DNA of 64,000 bases from Yanshouia hominis (GCA_014385025.1 JACRTB010000002.1:62001-126000); one strand, 5' to 3'; numbered from the stretch's first letter, positions 7,950-16,604 are shown. Translations and numbers: made by a program. Notes: generated from the sequence alone by a model not told the origin.

Positions 7950-8344
7950 ACAAGCCGCCTCTTCACAAAACGCAGATAACCGCGATCGCGGTGTTCCTGC
8001 TGCTCGCCGTCCTCTCGATCGGGGCAATGGTCTACCGGCGCGCCGGAACAAAGGACGCGATGACCGCCATCGTCTCGGTGGACGGAAACGACCTGCTCAC
8101 GATCGACCTTTCGGCGGGCGCCGGGCCCTACGAGATTTCTCTGGAGGAGCTGGCCGGAATCGACATGACGCTGGAGGTCCGGGAGCACGCCGTGCGGGTG
8201 CTGCACTCCGACTGCCCCGACCAGATCTGCGTCCATGCGGGCTGGCTTGCGAAGGATATGGATATCGCCATCTGTATGCCGAACCGCGTTTCGGTGGTTG
8301 TCTCCCATGCGGGAGAGGCCCGAAGCCTGCGGACCGGCGGCTGA
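7946..8344 (+). CDS. NusG domain II-containing membrane protein
   Basis: 132 aa, GTG start overlapping the previous stop. One N-terminal membrane helix (about 11-30), then a compact extracytoplasmic domain with the conserved HSDCPDQICVHAGW motif (87-100) and a final RVSVVV strand, as in the NusG-domain-II family. In many Clostridia this family is found near Gx transporter or electron-transfer genes; here its neighbours do not reveal a role. Confidence 0.85.
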   Translation: MNKPPLHKTQITAIAVFLLLAVLSIGAMVYRRAGTKDAMTAIVSVDGNDLLTIDLSAGAGPYEISLEELAGIDMTLEVREHAVRVLHSDCPDQICVHAGWLAKDMDIAICMPNRVSVVVSHAGEARSLRTGG

Positions 8345-8386
8345 GGCGCGGCAGCTTCGCCGCGCGCCCGGAAAGGAGAGGGTTGC

Positions 8387-8761
8387 TTGGAACTCAATGA
8401 GCTGCTGTTTTTTGACCGGATGCCTCGGATGCTTCCGGTGTATGAAACGCTTCGGAATGAACTGGCACAGCGGTATCCGCAGATGAAAATCACCGTCGGC
8501 AAGACGCAGATTTCCTTTCGGAGCCGGTACATTTTTGCGATGGCCTCCCTGCCGGTCCGCCGCATCAGGGGCTGCCCGGATGAGTTTCTCCTCGTTTCGT
8601 TCGGCCTGTCCCACCGTCTGGAGGACGAAAGAATCCTTCGGGCGGTGGAACCATACCCCAACCGCTGGACACATCATGTCGTCGTCACCGGCAGCGGGGA
8701 AATCGACAGCCGGCTGATGCGGTGGCTGGAGGAGGCGCACCAATTTTCCATGACCAAATAG
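8387..8761 (+). CDS. DUF5655-like small protein
   Basis: 124 aa. The TTG start at 8387 is supported by GAAAGGAGAGGG immediately upstream. The central KTQISFRSRYIFAMASLP run and the late THHVVV-GSGEID-RLMRWLEEA match the DUF5655 group, which is thought to be transport- or DNA-associated. No enzyme motif is visible. It is the last gene before the thiamine promoter. Confidence 0.7.
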   Translation: MELNELLFFDRMPRMLPVYETLRNELAQRYPQMKITVGKTQISFRSRYIFAMASLPVRRIRGCPDEFLLVSFGLSHRLEDERILRAVEPYPNRWTHHVVVTGSGEIDSRLMRWLEEAHQFSMTK

Positions 8762-8789
8762 CCGCCGGAGCAAAAGGCGAAGAGAAAGC

Positions 8790-8818
8790 TTGACATCGCC
8801 GCCGCGGCGTGCTACACT
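8790..8818 (+). promoter_or_regulatory. Promoter of the thiamine operon
   Basis: Perfect TTGACA (8790-8795), 17-bp spacer and TACACT (8813-8818). The TPP aptamer starts a few bases downstream. Confidence 0.85.
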
Positions 8819-8821
8819 TTA

Positions 8822-8920
8822 TCACTGCAAGGGAGCTCTCGCAGGAGGGCTGAGAGGAGGGGCATACCCCTCGACCTTACCTGATTTGGATAATGCCAAC
8901 GTAGGGATGCAGTCGGTTGA
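8822..8920 (+). promoter_or_regulatory. TPP riboswitch (Thi box)
   Basis: Conserved TPP aptamer elements are present: GGGAGCTCTC, GGGCTGAGAGGAGGGGCATA, CCCTCGACC, TTACCTGATTTGGATAATGC and CAACGTAGGGATGCAG. Thiamine pyrophosphate binding should switch the downstream operon off. Confidence 0.97.
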
Positions 8921-8965
8921 CGAAGATTTTTGGCGGAACCTTCCGCAAAAAGGACTCATACAACA

Positions 8966-9004
8966 AACAGGGTATCCCGCATGGGATGCCCTGTTTTCTG
9001 TTTT
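8966..9004 (+). terminator. Terminator of the TPP riboswitch
   Basis: A 12-bp stem (ACAGGGTATCCC / GGGATGCCCTGT) with a 4-nt GCAT loop is followed by TTTCTGTTTT. It lies between aptamer and thiD, which fits control by premature termination. Confidence 0.88.
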
Positions 9005-9034
9005 CCGAAAACGGCGGCGAAAGGAGTTTTTTGT

Positions 9035-9823
9035 ATGAAAAAGGTATTGACCATCGCAGGTTCTGATTGCTCGGGCGGCGCGGGAATTCAGGCCGACCTC
9101 AAGACGATGACCGCCCACGGAGTCTATGGAATGAGCGCCATCACCGCCCTGACCGCCCAGAATACCACCGGGGTCTATGGGGTGTTCGAGGCGCCGCCCG
9201 AGTTCGTGGGGCAGCAGCTCGACTGCATCTTTCAGGACATTCGACCCGACGCGGTCAAAATCGGAATGGTTTCCAATGCATCCATCATCGAGGTAATCGT
9301 GCGGAAGCTCAGGGATTACCGCGCCGAGCGGATCGTCGTTGATCCGGTGATGGTTGCCACCAGCGGCAGCCGCCTGATGGCCGACGCCGCCGTAACGACG
9401 CTGCGGGACCGGCTGCTTCCGATCGCGGCGGTCATCACCCCCAACATTCCGGAGGCCGAATGCCTCTGCGGCTTTGTGATCGAGTCCACCGACGACATGC
9501 TGCGGGCCGCGAAGAACATCGCCAGACTGCTGCCCGGGGCCGTTCTCATCAAGGGCGGACATCTGACCGACGCCGCCGATGACCTGCTCTACTGCGACGG
9601 ACAGGCCCACTGGTACCACGCGCCGCGGGTCGAAAATCCCAACACCCACGGCACCGGCTGCACCCTTTCGTCGGCCATCGCCTGCGAGCTGGCCTTTGGG
9701 CATCCGCTGCCCGAGGCAGTCGGACGCGCCAAGGAATACATCACGGGGGCGCTTTCCGCCGGGCTTGATCTCGGCAAGGGGAGCGGCCCGCTCAACCACT
9801 GCTTCGCCATCAGGGAGGAATAA
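9035..9823 (+). CDS. thiD: Hydroxymethylpyrimidine/phosphomethylpyrimidine kinase
   Basis: 262 aa, the usual ThiD length. It phosphorylates HMP and HMP-P to HMP-PP for thiamine assembly. The ribokinase-fold motifs are GSDCSGGAGIQADLK (9-23), VVDPVMVATSG (101-111) and the anion-hole HGTGCT (205-210). ATG 9035 follows AAAGGAG. The frame is open further upstream, but that part overlaps the riboswitch terminator. First gene of the operon. Confidence 0.96.
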   Translation: MKKVLTIAGSDCSGGAGIQADLKTMTAHGVYGMSAITALTAQNTTGVYGVFEAPPEFVGQQLDCIFQDIRPDAVKIGMVSNASIIEVIVRKLRDYRAERIVVDPVMVATSGSRLMADAAVTTLRDRLLPIAAVITPNIPEAECLCGFVIESTDDMLRAAKNIARLLPGAVLIKGGHLTDAADDLLYCDGQAHWYHAPRVENPNTHGTGCTLSSAIACELAFGHPLPEAVGRAKEYITGALSAGLDLGKGSGPLNHCFAIREE

Positions 9824-9827
9824 GCAA

Positions 9828-10118
9828 ATGAACGCAAGCATCGCCATTCAGGTATTACCCAAGGTCGCCACCAACGAAGAGACGATTTCCGCTGTCGATG
9901 AGGTCATCGGCTACATCAAATCGTTCGGTCTGCACACCGTCGTCGGACCGTTTGAAACGACCGTCGAGGGGGATTACGACACCCTCATGGAAATCGTCAG
10001 GGGCTGCTCCCTGCGCTGCGTTGAGGCGGGCGCTCCGGGTGTGATGACCTATGTCAAGATCAACTACAATCCCGCCGGGGTTCTTACCATCGAGGAAAAA
10101 ACCGCCAAGCACAACTGA
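9828..10118 (+). CDS. Thiamine-binding protein, MTH1187/YkoF-like
   Basis: 96 aa, 4 nt after thiD. One ferredoxin-like unit of the MTH1187/YkoF family (PF01910), with the N-terminal ASIAIQVLPK strand and the GPFETTVEGDYDTLMEIV segment. Family members bind thiamine or the HMP moiety. In this operon it may deliver precursor to ThiD or to the ABC transporter further down. Confidence 0.85.
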   Translation: MNASIAIQVLPKVATNEETISAVDEVIGYIKSFGLHTVVGPFETTVEGDYDTLMEIVRGCSLRCVEAGAPGVMTYVKINYNPAGVLTIEEKTAKHN

Positions 10119-10140
10119 TTTAGGAAAGAAGGATCTTTTG

Positions 10141-10659
10141 ATGAACTCTCGGCAAATTCGTAAAATGGTGCTGACCGCCATGTTCGCCTGTCTGAGCTTT
10201 GTGCTCTGCACCTTCGTCTATTTTCCTGCAATGGCTCCGTTTCAGCACTTTGTCAACGTGATCGCCGCCGTTTTTATCGGCCCATGGTATGGGATGCTCG
10301 CCGCCTTCCTCTGCGGGGTTCTGCGGATGATGAGCGGCCGCACCATCATGTCGGTGCTCGGCGCAATCTTCGGCGCCCTGCTCGCCGGACTCTTCTACCG
10401 CAGGACTCACCGCTTTTGGAGCCTCATCCTCGGCGAACTGATCGGCACCGGCATCATCAGCGCCATTCTCTGTTACTACCCTATGAAATACATCTACGGC
10501 ATGGACCTTCAGTCCCCGTTTTACTACATCCCCTTTTTCGCCCCCGCCTCCTTTGTCGGAGCCTGTCTGGGCGTCGCGGTGCTGCTGATGCTGCGCCGCT
10601 CCGGGGTGATGAAGCGGATGCTCTCCATGCTCGGAGAAGAGGAGGAACCGCGCCAGTGA
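10141..10659 (+). CDS. thiW: Thiazole/thiamine-precursor ECF transporter S component ThiW
   Basis: 172-aa membrane protein. ThiW-type features are QHFVNVIAAVFIGPWYGM after the first helix and LRMMSGRTIMSVLGAIFGALLAG in the middle. ThiW is predicted to import hydroxyethylthiazole and energise through the shared ECF module. It sits just before thiM, whose substrate is that compound. Its end overlaps the thiM GTG by 4 nt. Confidence 0.9.
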   Translation: MNSRQIRKMVLTAMFACLSFVLCTFVYFPAMAPFQHFVNVIAAVFIGPWYGMLAAFLCGVLRMMSGRTIMSVLGAIFGALLAGLFYRRTHRFWSLILGELIGTGIISAILCYYPMKYIYGMDLQSPFYYIPFFAPASFVGACLGVAVLLMLRRSGVMKRMLSMLGEEEEPRQ

Positions 10660-11501
10660 ACCATTCATCTCTTCGCGACTCCGCGGCGGAAGCCCTGCGG
10701 CGGACGCGGGCAGCCAACCCGCTCATCCACACCATCACCAATTTCGTCACCGTTAATGACTGTGCCAACATCATTCTTGCGGCGGGAGGCTCCCCCACAA
10801 TGGCCCACGATCCCCGCGAGGTGGAGGAGATTGCCGCCGTCTCGCAGGCGGTCGTACTCAACATGGGAGCGATTGAGGATCTCGACGCGATGATCCTGGC
10901 CGGGCGGGAAGCCGGCCGGCGGGGGATTCCCGTCGTGCTTGATCCGGTTGCGGCGGGGGCTTCCCGCCTGCGCCGGGAGAGCTGCGTTAAGCTGCTTGAG
11001 CAGGTTCCGCTCACCATCGTGCGGGGCAACGCCTCTGAAATCAAGGCGCTCGCCGTTGGCTCCTCCTCCACCCGGGGGGTCGATGCGGGCGGCGCCGATA
11101 TCATCACCGAGAAAACGCTGCCCGCCGCCGTACAGATGGCGGGGGACCTGAGCCGCCGTCTTAACGCCGTCATCGCCATCTCAGGGGTCATCGACGTGGT
11201 GGCGCTCGACGGCCGCGCGGTCTGGCTGCGCAACGGATGCGCCGAAATGAGCAGGATCACCGGCAGCGGCTGTATGCTCACCGCCCTGCTCGGCGCGGTT
11301 GCCGGCGCGAACCGCGGCCGCCCCTTTGAAGCGGCGGTCGCCGCCGTCGGAATGATGGGTTTTGCGGGCGAGCTCGCCCAGCAAAGGATGAGGGAGCTTG
11401 GCGGCGGGACCGCCACCTTCCGCGCCTGTCTGATCGACGCGGTCAGCATGATGACCCCCGACCAGCTCAAAGGAGGATTGCAAATTGAAGGTAACGAATG
11501 A
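10656..11501 (+). CDS. thiM: Hydroxyethylthiazole kinase
   Basis: 281 aa, GTG start overlapping the thiW stop. It phosphorylates 5-(hydroxyethyl)-4-methylthiazole. Motifs are HTITNFVTVNDCAN (25-38), LDPVAAGAS (95-103), VRGNASEI (122-129) and GSGC (203-206), the last forming the phosphate-binding anion hole. Together with ThiD and ThiE it completes a salvage route. A GC-rich region makes long overlapping frames on the other strand, but none has family motifs. Confidence 0.95.
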   Translation: MNHSSLRDSAAEALRRTRAANPLIHTITNFVTVNDCANIILAAGGSPTMAHDPREVEEIAAVSQAVVLNMGAIEDLDAMILAGREAGRRGIPVVLDPVAAGASRLRRESCVKLLEQVPLTIVRGNASEIKALAVGSSSTRGVDAGGADIITEKTLPAAVQMAGDLSRRLNAVIAISGVIDVVALDGRAVWLRNGCAEMSRITGSGCMLTALLGAVAGANRGRPFEAAVAAVGMMGFAGELAQQRMRELGGGTATFRACLIDAVSMMTPDQLKGGLQIEGNE

Positions 11502-12135
11502 ATCGATGCGGCTCTATGCCATCACCGACCGCAGCTGGCTCAACGGCCGTCCCTTTGTCCCGGAGGTGGAGCGGGTGCTCGCCGCCGGAGCAACTTTTTT
11601 GCAGCTTCGCGAAAAGGAGCTTGACCAGGCTTCCTTTCTCGCAGAGGCCAAGGAGCTCAAGGCCCTTGCCGCCCGCTACCGCGTTCCCTTCGTCGTCAAC
11701 GACAGCGTGGAGATCGCGGTGCGGATCGACGCCGATGGTGTGCATGTCGGCCAGTCGGACATCAAGGGACGCGACCTGCGCTCCCTGCTGGGACCGGAAA
11801 AAATTCTCGGCGTCTCGGCCAATACAGTGGAAACGGCGGTGCGCGCCGAGGAAAGCGGCGCCGACTACATCGGAGTGGGCGCGGTGTTCGGCACCACCAC
11901 CAAAAAAGACGCTCAGAACATCACGGTGCAGCAGCTGCTGGAAATCCGCCGCGCCGTTTCGATTCCAATCGTCGCCATCGGCGGAATCAACGCTGCGAAC
12001 ATCGGAAAGCTCGCGGGCAGCGGCATCGACGGAGTGTCGGTCATCTCGGCGATTTTTGCCGCGCCCGATCCCGCCGCCGCGGCCCGGGAACTGCGCGCCC
12101 TCTCGGAGAAGCTGTTCGGAGGGAAGGCCGGATGA
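11485..12135 (+). CDS. thiE: Thiamine phosphate synthase
   Basis: 216 aa. It joins HMP-PP and HET-P into thiamine monophosphate. Motifs of the TIM barrel are FLQLREKE (38-45), FVVND (69-73), ADGVHVGQSD (83-92) and GVGAVFGTTTKK (about 132-143). TTG 11485 is placed 9 nt after GGAGG and overlaps thiM by 17 nt. An ATG 21 nt downstream is the alternative start. Confidence 0.95.
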   Translation: MKVTNESMRLYAITDRSWLNGRPFVPEVERVLAAGATFLQLREKELDQASFLAEAKELKALAARYRVPFVVNDSVEIAVRIDADGVHVGQSDIKGRDLRSLLGPEKILGVSANTVETAVRAEESGADYIGVGAVFGTTTKKDAQNITVQQLLEIRRAVSIPIVAIGGINAANIGKLAGSGIDGVSVISAIFAAPDPAAAARELRALSEKLFGGKAG

Positions 12136-12812
12136 GCAAGCCCTATGCCATCTTTGACATGGACGGAACCCTTGTCGATTCGATGCCCTACTGGAAGAAC
12201 CTCGGCCGCGATTACCTGATCTCCAAGGGAATCGCGGTGCCGGCCGATCTTCGAAGCCGCCTGCTCAAAATGACGATGCTCGAAACGGGGGCGTATTTCG
12301 GCTCTCTCGGCGTCAGAGGCGGCCCGGAGCAGATTGTCGGCGAGATCAACGAACTGATGCATCAAAACTACCGCACCGTTGTCGGCCCGCGCGACGGGGT
12401 CGGGGAATATCTTGAGGCGCTGCGGGAACGCGGGGTCAAAATGTGCGTCGCCACCATGACCAACGCCGGGCTGGCCTCCACCTGTCTGGATCGCCTCGGC
12501 CTGATGCGCTATTTTGACTTTATTGCGAGCTGCGAGGATACCGGCATCGGAAAAAGCTCGCCGCATATCTATCAGCTTGCCGCCGGGCGGATGGGGGCGC
12601 GGCAGCCGGAGGAGGTTGCCGTCCTTGAGGACGCACCCTATGCCGCCCGCACCGCGCGGGACGCGGGCTTCTACGCCGTCGGGGTCTACGACCCCTTCTC
12701 AGAGCAAAAGCAGGAGGAGCTTCGCGGCATCGTGGCGGAATATATCGCTGACTACCGTGAAGCCGCCGCCGCGCTGCGGCGGGAGGCTTCCCAGAGAAAG
12801 GAGAAGCTGTAA
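12132..12812 (+). CDS. HAD-superfamily phosphatase in the thiamine operon
   Basis: 226 aa, overlapping thiE and tenA by a few bases. HAD motifs: DMDGTLVDS (9-17, nucleophile Asp9 and acid/base Asp11), the ATMTNAG Thr of motif II, GIGKSSPHIY with the motif III Lys, and LEDAPYAARTARDAG for motif IV. Most relatives are phosphoglycolate-phosphatase-like with broad substrates. Its place between thiE and tenA suggests a thiamine- or pyrimidine-phosphate phosphatase. That is inference from context. Confidence 0.85.
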   Translation: MSKPYAIFDMDGTLVDSMPYWKNLGRDYLISKGIAVPADLRSRLLKMTMLETGAYFGSLGVRGGPEQIVGEINELMHQNYRTVVGPRDGVGEYLEALRERGVKMCVATMTNAGLASTCLDRLGLMRYFDFIASCEDTGIGKSSPHIYQLAAGRMGARQPEEVAVLEDAPYAARTARDAGFYAVGVYDPFSEQKQEELRGIVAEYIADYREAAAALRREASQRKEKL

Positions 12813-13471
12813 TGTGTTTTACCGAACGTGTCCGCCGGGCCGCCGACCCGATCTGGCAGGCCTATTTTACCCATCCCTTTGTCACCGGCATCGGGGATGG
12901 CAGCCTGTCTGTGGAGAAGTTCCGCTTTTTTCTGCTTCAGGACTATCTCTACCTCTATGACTACGCCAAGGTCTTCGCCCTCGGGCTGCTGAAATCCGGC
13001 ATCCCCGAAGAAATGCGATTTTTTTCCTCCAATGTTGACGCCGTCCTGAACGGCGAGATGAACACCCACCGGGCCTACATGAAGCGGCTGGGGATCTCCG
13101 ACGGGGAAGCCGAATCGGTCAGAATGTCGCTGGCCAACCGCGCCTACACCAATTATATGCTTTCGGTGGGATATTCCGGAGGGGTGCCCGAGGTGCTCGC
13201 AGCCATCCTCGCCTGCTCCTGGAGCTACGCGGAAATCGGCGAACGGCTTGCCGCCGCGCCGGGCGCCGCCGCGCATCCCTTCTACGGGGAATGGATCACA
13301 GGCTACGCCGGCGGGGAATACCAGGCGACCAACCGGGCGCTGATCGAACGGATGGATGCCGCCGCGGCGGGCCTTTCTCCCGCGCGGCTCGATGCGCTCG
13401 AACAGGTTTTTCTCGATTGCAGCCGTTTTGAGGGGCAGTTCTGGCAGATGTCGTGGGAGATGGCCGAATGA
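12812..13471 (+). CDS. tenA: Aminopyrimidine aminohydrolase TenA
   Basis: 219 aa. TenA hydrolyses degraded thiamine products such as aminomethyl-HMP back to HMP. The family active-site residues are at the standard positions: Asp44 (LLQDYLYLY) and Cys135 (LAACSWSY region, ILACSWSY here), with a late Glu in FEGQFW. It supports salvage of damaged thiamine from the environment. Its end overlaps the ATPase gene. Confidence 0.95.
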   Translation: MCFTERVRRAADPIWQAYFTHPFVTGIGDGSLSVEKFRFFLLQDYLYLYDYAKVFALGLLKSGIPEEMRFFSSNVDAVLNGEMNTHRAYMKRLGISDGEAESVRMSLANRAYTNYMLSVGYSGGVPEVLAAILACSWSYAEIGERLAAAPGAAAHPFYGEWITGYAGGEYQATNRALIERMDAAAAGLSPARLDALEQVFLDCSRFEGQFWQMSWEMAE

Positions 13472-14229
13472 TGCTTGAGCTTCGCGGCGTCACCTACCGC
13501 TACCCCTCGGAGGACTTTGACACCCTGCAAAATCTTTCCTTTTCGGTGAAGGAGGGCGAGTTCGTCTCGATCATCGGCGTGAGCGGCTGCGGGAAAAGCA
13601 CCATCTTCCGGCTGATCAACCGGCTGCTCTCCCCCGGCGCGGGAGAAATCCTCGCCGGCGGGCATCCCGTGGAACGGCAGAAGCAATACTGCGGCTATAT
13701 GCCGCAGCGCGACCTGCTTTTCCCCTGGCGCACCGTCGGGGAAAATCTGCGGCTTCCTCTGGAAATTCGCGGCGGGCTTTCACGATCCGAAATGCGCGCA
13801 CAGGTCGAGGGGATGCTCGCGGAGGTCGGCCTGCCCGGATGCGCCGGAAAGTATCCCGGCGAGCTTTCGGGCGGGATGCGCCAGCGCGCCGCCTTCGGCC
13901 GCACCGCGCTGACCGGCTCAAAGCTTCTGCTGCTTGACGAGCCTTTCTCCGCCCTCGACTTTCTCACCCGCGTCTCGATGCAGGAGTGGCTGCTCGGCCA
14001 GTGGCAGCGCCACCGTCAGACGGTGCTTTTCATCACCCATGATGTCGAGGAGGCGATCTTCCTCTCGGGCAGAATTCTGGTTGTCGACTCCACCCCGATC
14101 CGGCGGCTCACCGAGGTCCCGGTCCCGCTGCCCTATCCGCGGGAACGCACGATGCTTTCCCGCCCCGAGATCGCCGCATTGCGCGAGCGGCTGCTCGATT
14201 CCCTCAGAAAGCAGGTGAAGGAAGGATGA
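13468..14229 (+). CDS. thiZ: ABC transporter ATP-binding protein, thiamine-precursor type (ThiZ-like)
   Basis: 253 aa of the NrtD/SsuB/TauB class. Walker A GVSGCGKST (37-45), Q-loop MPQRDLLFPW (78-87), signature LSGGMRQR (133-140), Walker B LLLLDEP (153-159) and H-loop TH. Start ATG 13468 overlaps the tenA stop (ATGA). With the following permease and lipoprotein it forms a ThiXYZ-like importer for formyl-aminopyrimidine or HMP; the exact substrate is inferred from the operon. Confidence 0.9.
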   Translation: MMLELRGVTYRYPSEDFDTLQNLSFSVKEGEFVSIIGVSGCGKSTIFRLINRLLSPGAGEILAGGHPVERQKQYCGYMPQRDLLFPWRTVGENLRLPLEIRGGLSRSEMRAQVEGMLAEVGLPGCAGKYPGELSGGMRQRAAFGRTALTGSKLLLLDEPFSALDFLTRVSMQEWLLGQWQRHRQTVLFITHDVEEAIFLSGRILVVDSTPIRRLTEVPVPLPYPRERTMLSRPEIAALRERLLDSLRKQVKEG

Positions 14230-14987
14230 AGCGGCATATTTCAAACCGGGGCAGTCTTCCCGCGCTGATTCTTGTGGCGCTGCTGCTGATCGGCTGGCAG
14301 GCGGCGGCCATGAAGGTCAACGCCGCCTATATCATCCCCTCCCCCACCCAGATTCTCACCCGGCTCTGGGAGCTGCGCGTACCGCTCTTTACGGTGCATC
14401 TTCCGGCCACCATGCTGGTGACCGCCGTGGGGCTTCTGATCTCGCTTCTGCTGGGCCTGACCCTCGCGGTGGTGATGGACGCCTTTCCTCTGGCCCGAAA
14501 ATCTCTCTATCCGATTATCATCGCCTCGCAGACGATCCCCACCACCGCCATCGCGCCGCTGTTCGTCCTTTGGTTCGGCTACGGCATCTGGAGCAAGGTC
14601 CTGGTCACCGTGCTGATCACCTTCTTCCCCATTGTGATCACCGTTTACGACGGCTTCCAATCGGCCAAAACCGAGATGGAGGAGCTTCTCCGCACCTACG
14701 GCGCGACCCGCATCCAGATCTTCTGCAAGCTGAAAATTCCCACCGCCCTTCCCTATTTCTTTTCCGCTATTAAGATGGCAATCCCGATGAGTATCATCGG
14801 CGCGGCCATCGGCGAATGGCTCGGCGCTCAAAGCGGCCTTGGCTACTTCTCCCGCCGAATGATGACCCAGCTCGACGGCGCCGGAGTCTTTGCACCCATC
14901 GTTCTGCTCTCGGCGGTGGCGATGCTGCTCGTCGCAGTGGTCGCGCTGGCGGAGCGGGCGGTGATCCGCTGGCGCGGGGAACTGTGA
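14226..14987 (+). CDS. thiX: ABC transporter permease, thiamine-precursor type (ThiX-like)
   Basis: 253 aa with about six membrane helices. The EAA loop that contacts the ATPase is seen in ELLRTYGATRIQIFCKLKIP (about residues 157-176). It overlaps the ATPase gene by 4 nt. The last 59 codons and the 50 bp after the stop are duplicated just downstream. Confidence 0.9.
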   Translation: MKRHISNRGSLPALILVALLLIGWQAAAMKVNAAYIIPSPTQILTRLWELRVPLFTVHLPATMLVTAVGLLISLLLGLTLAVVMDAFPLARKSLYPIIIASQTIPTTAIAPLFVLWFGYGIWSKVLVTVLITFFPIVITVYDGFQSAKTEMEELLRTYGATRIQIFCKLKIPTALPYFFSAIKMAIPMSIIGAAIGEWLGAQSGLGYFSRRMMTQLDGAGVFAPIVLLSAVAMLLVAVVALAERAVIRWRGEL

Positions 14988-15290
14988 AACCCCTCGAATC
15001 GAAAAAATTCGACCGAAATATACGAAATGTTGATTTTATTTTGATAAAGCCCGATGTGCCCATCGGTGAATGACTCGGCGCTCAAAGCGGTCTTGGCTGC
15101 TTCTCCCGCCGGATGATGACCCAGCTCGACGGCGCCGGAGTCTTTGCACCCATCGTTCTGCTCTCGGCGGTGGCGATGCTGCTCGTCGCAGTGGTCGCGC
15201 TGGCGGAACGGACGGTGATCCGCTGGCGCGGGGAACTGTAAACCCCTCGAATCGGAAAAATTCGACCGAAATATACGAAATGTTGATTTT
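14807..15290 (+). repeat. Direct duplication of the thiX 3' end (about 230 bp)
   Basis: Copy one (14807-15037) covers the last 59 codons of thiX, its stop and about 50 bp of 3' sequence. Copy two (15061-15290) repeats this at a 253-254-bp offset with few substitutions. A 23-bp spacer separates them. Both copies carry the downstream TTCGACCGAAATATACGAAA block. Confidence 0.95.
15061..15241 (+). pseudogene. Broken second copy of the thiX C-terminus
   Basis: In the duplicated copy the frame reads IGE, then TGA where thiX has Trp, then LGAQSGLGCFSRRMMTQL and on to the same WRGEL ending. There is no start codon or ribosome site, so it is a non-coding by-product of the duplication. It separates the permease from the lipoprotein gene. 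Confidence 0.9.
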
Positions 15291-15501
15291 GCTCCTCCGA
15301 AACAACGGTTTCAATCGGTGTCAAAATCTTTGCCGGCGCCGTTTTGCATACGGCTCCGGCCGATCCTCTTCCCGGCGGGATTGTGTAAACCATCTCTGCC
15401 AGCCCGATCAGATCTCTGGTTCGGCTCAAAGCACACCTCATAAAGTTTACATTTTGACAAATTTATACAAAATATTCCAAATTGGAAACAGGAGATTTCA
15501 T

Positions 15502-16536
15502 ATGAAACGACTTTTTTGCCTTCTGCTTGCCCTCTCTCTGACACTGTGCGCCTGCGCGGGCAGTCCGTCCGCCGCGCCCTCCGGCTCGGAGACATCTTCC
15601 GCCGCTTCAGGCGAAGCCGCCTCAGGCGAGCCGCGGGAGCTTGACGTGGTCCTTGACTGGTACCCCAATGCGCTGCATGCGTTTCTCTATGTTGCCATTG
15701 ATAAGGGCTATTTCGCGGAGGAAGGGTTGAAGGTCAACATCCGCTTCCCTTCCAACGCCAATGACGCCCTTTCCCTTGTCGCCGCGGGCCGCGCGCAGCT
15801 TGGGCTTTACTACCAGCAGGATGTGATTCTGGCGCGCGCCAATCAGGATGTGCCCGTCAAATCGATCGCGGCAGTCGTGCAGAGCCCGCTGAACATCGTC
15901 CTGAGTCTCAGGGAAAAGGGCATCGCCTCCCCCACCGATCTGATCGGTAAGACGATCGGCTATGCCGGCACCGAGCTGAGCGAGGCACTGATCCGCAGCA
16001 TCATGGAGAACGTCGGCGCCGATTCCTCAGACGTCACTCTGATCGACGTCGGCTTTGACCTCATGAGCTCGATGACCACCGGAAATGTCGATGCCACCAT
16101 CGGCTGCCTTGTGAACCACGAGGTCCCGCAGATGGAGGAGGAGGGATTCGAAGTCAGCTATTTCGAGCTGGATGACTATGGCGTTCCCACCTACTATGAA
16201 GCGGTTTTCCTTGCCAACGATGCGATGATTCAGGAGGACCCCGAAATCCTCTCCGCTTTCCTGCGCGCCTGCGCCAAGGGCTTTGCCGATATGCAGGCCG
16301 ACCCGGAGGAGGCGCTTGCCATTCTGCTTGCCAATCAGAACGCCGAAAATTTCCCCCTTTCCGAGACGGTTGAGCGGAAGAGCATGCAAACCCTCCTGCC
16401 CCTGATGGAGACAAAAGATGTTTCTTTCCTTGCACAAAGCGAGGAAATGTGGCAAAATAACATTGATTGGCTCTATACGCAGGGATTGATCGAGCAGAAA
16501 CCGTCTGTCAGCGACGTGATGGCGGTTCTCGGTTAA
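15502..16536 (+). CDS. thiY: ABC transporter substrate-binding lipoprotein, NMT1/ThiY-like
   Basis: 344 aa. The signal peptide ends in a lipobox (LCAC, Cys18), then a Ser/Ala-rich linker. The mature part starts ELDVVLDWYPNALHAFLYVA, a hallmark of NMT1/ThiY proteins that bind pyrimidine precursors of thiamine. ATG 15502 follows AGGAG. The gap to thiX (515 bp) is filled by the thiX duplication and about 210 bp with no gene call. The protein may be read from the operon or from its own promoter. Confidence 0.9.
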   Translation: MKRLFCLLLALSLTLCACAGSPSAAPSGSETSSAASGEAASGEPRELDVVLDWYPNALHAFLYVAIDKGYFAEEGLKVNIRFPSNANDALSLVAAGRAQLGLYYQQDVILARANQDVPVKSIAAVVQSPLNIVLSLREKGIASPTDLIGKTIGYAGTELSEALIRSIMENVGADSSDVTLIDVGFDLMSSMTTGNVDATIGCLVNHEVPQMEEEGFEVSYFELDDYGVPTYYEAVFLANDAMIQEDPEILSAFLRACAKGFADMQADPEEALAILLANQNAENFPLSETVERKSMQTLLPLMETKDVSFLAQSEEMWQNNIDWLYTQGLIEQKPSVSDVMAVLG

Positions 16537-16543
16537 CATAAAA

Positions 16544-16590
16544 ACGGCGGATAGGATGACCCGGTCATTCTGTCCGCCTTGTTCGTTTTC
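16544..16590 (+). terminator. Terminator of the thiamine operon
   Basis: A 16-bp, nearly perfect stem (GGCGGATAGGATGACC / GGTCATTCTGTCCGCC) with a 1-2-nt apex is followed by TTGTTCGTTTTCT, 8 nt after the lipoprotein stop. Confidence 0.85.
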
Positions 16591-16604
16591 TGGGAGGGAA
16601 CCAC

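Noticed and set aside
15291-15460. Short minus-strand frame with an ordered-looking end (TIPPGRGSAGAVCKTAP)
   Set aside because: No start site, no recognised family and it lies in decayed sequence next to the thiX duplication; it could be a relic but cannot be supported.
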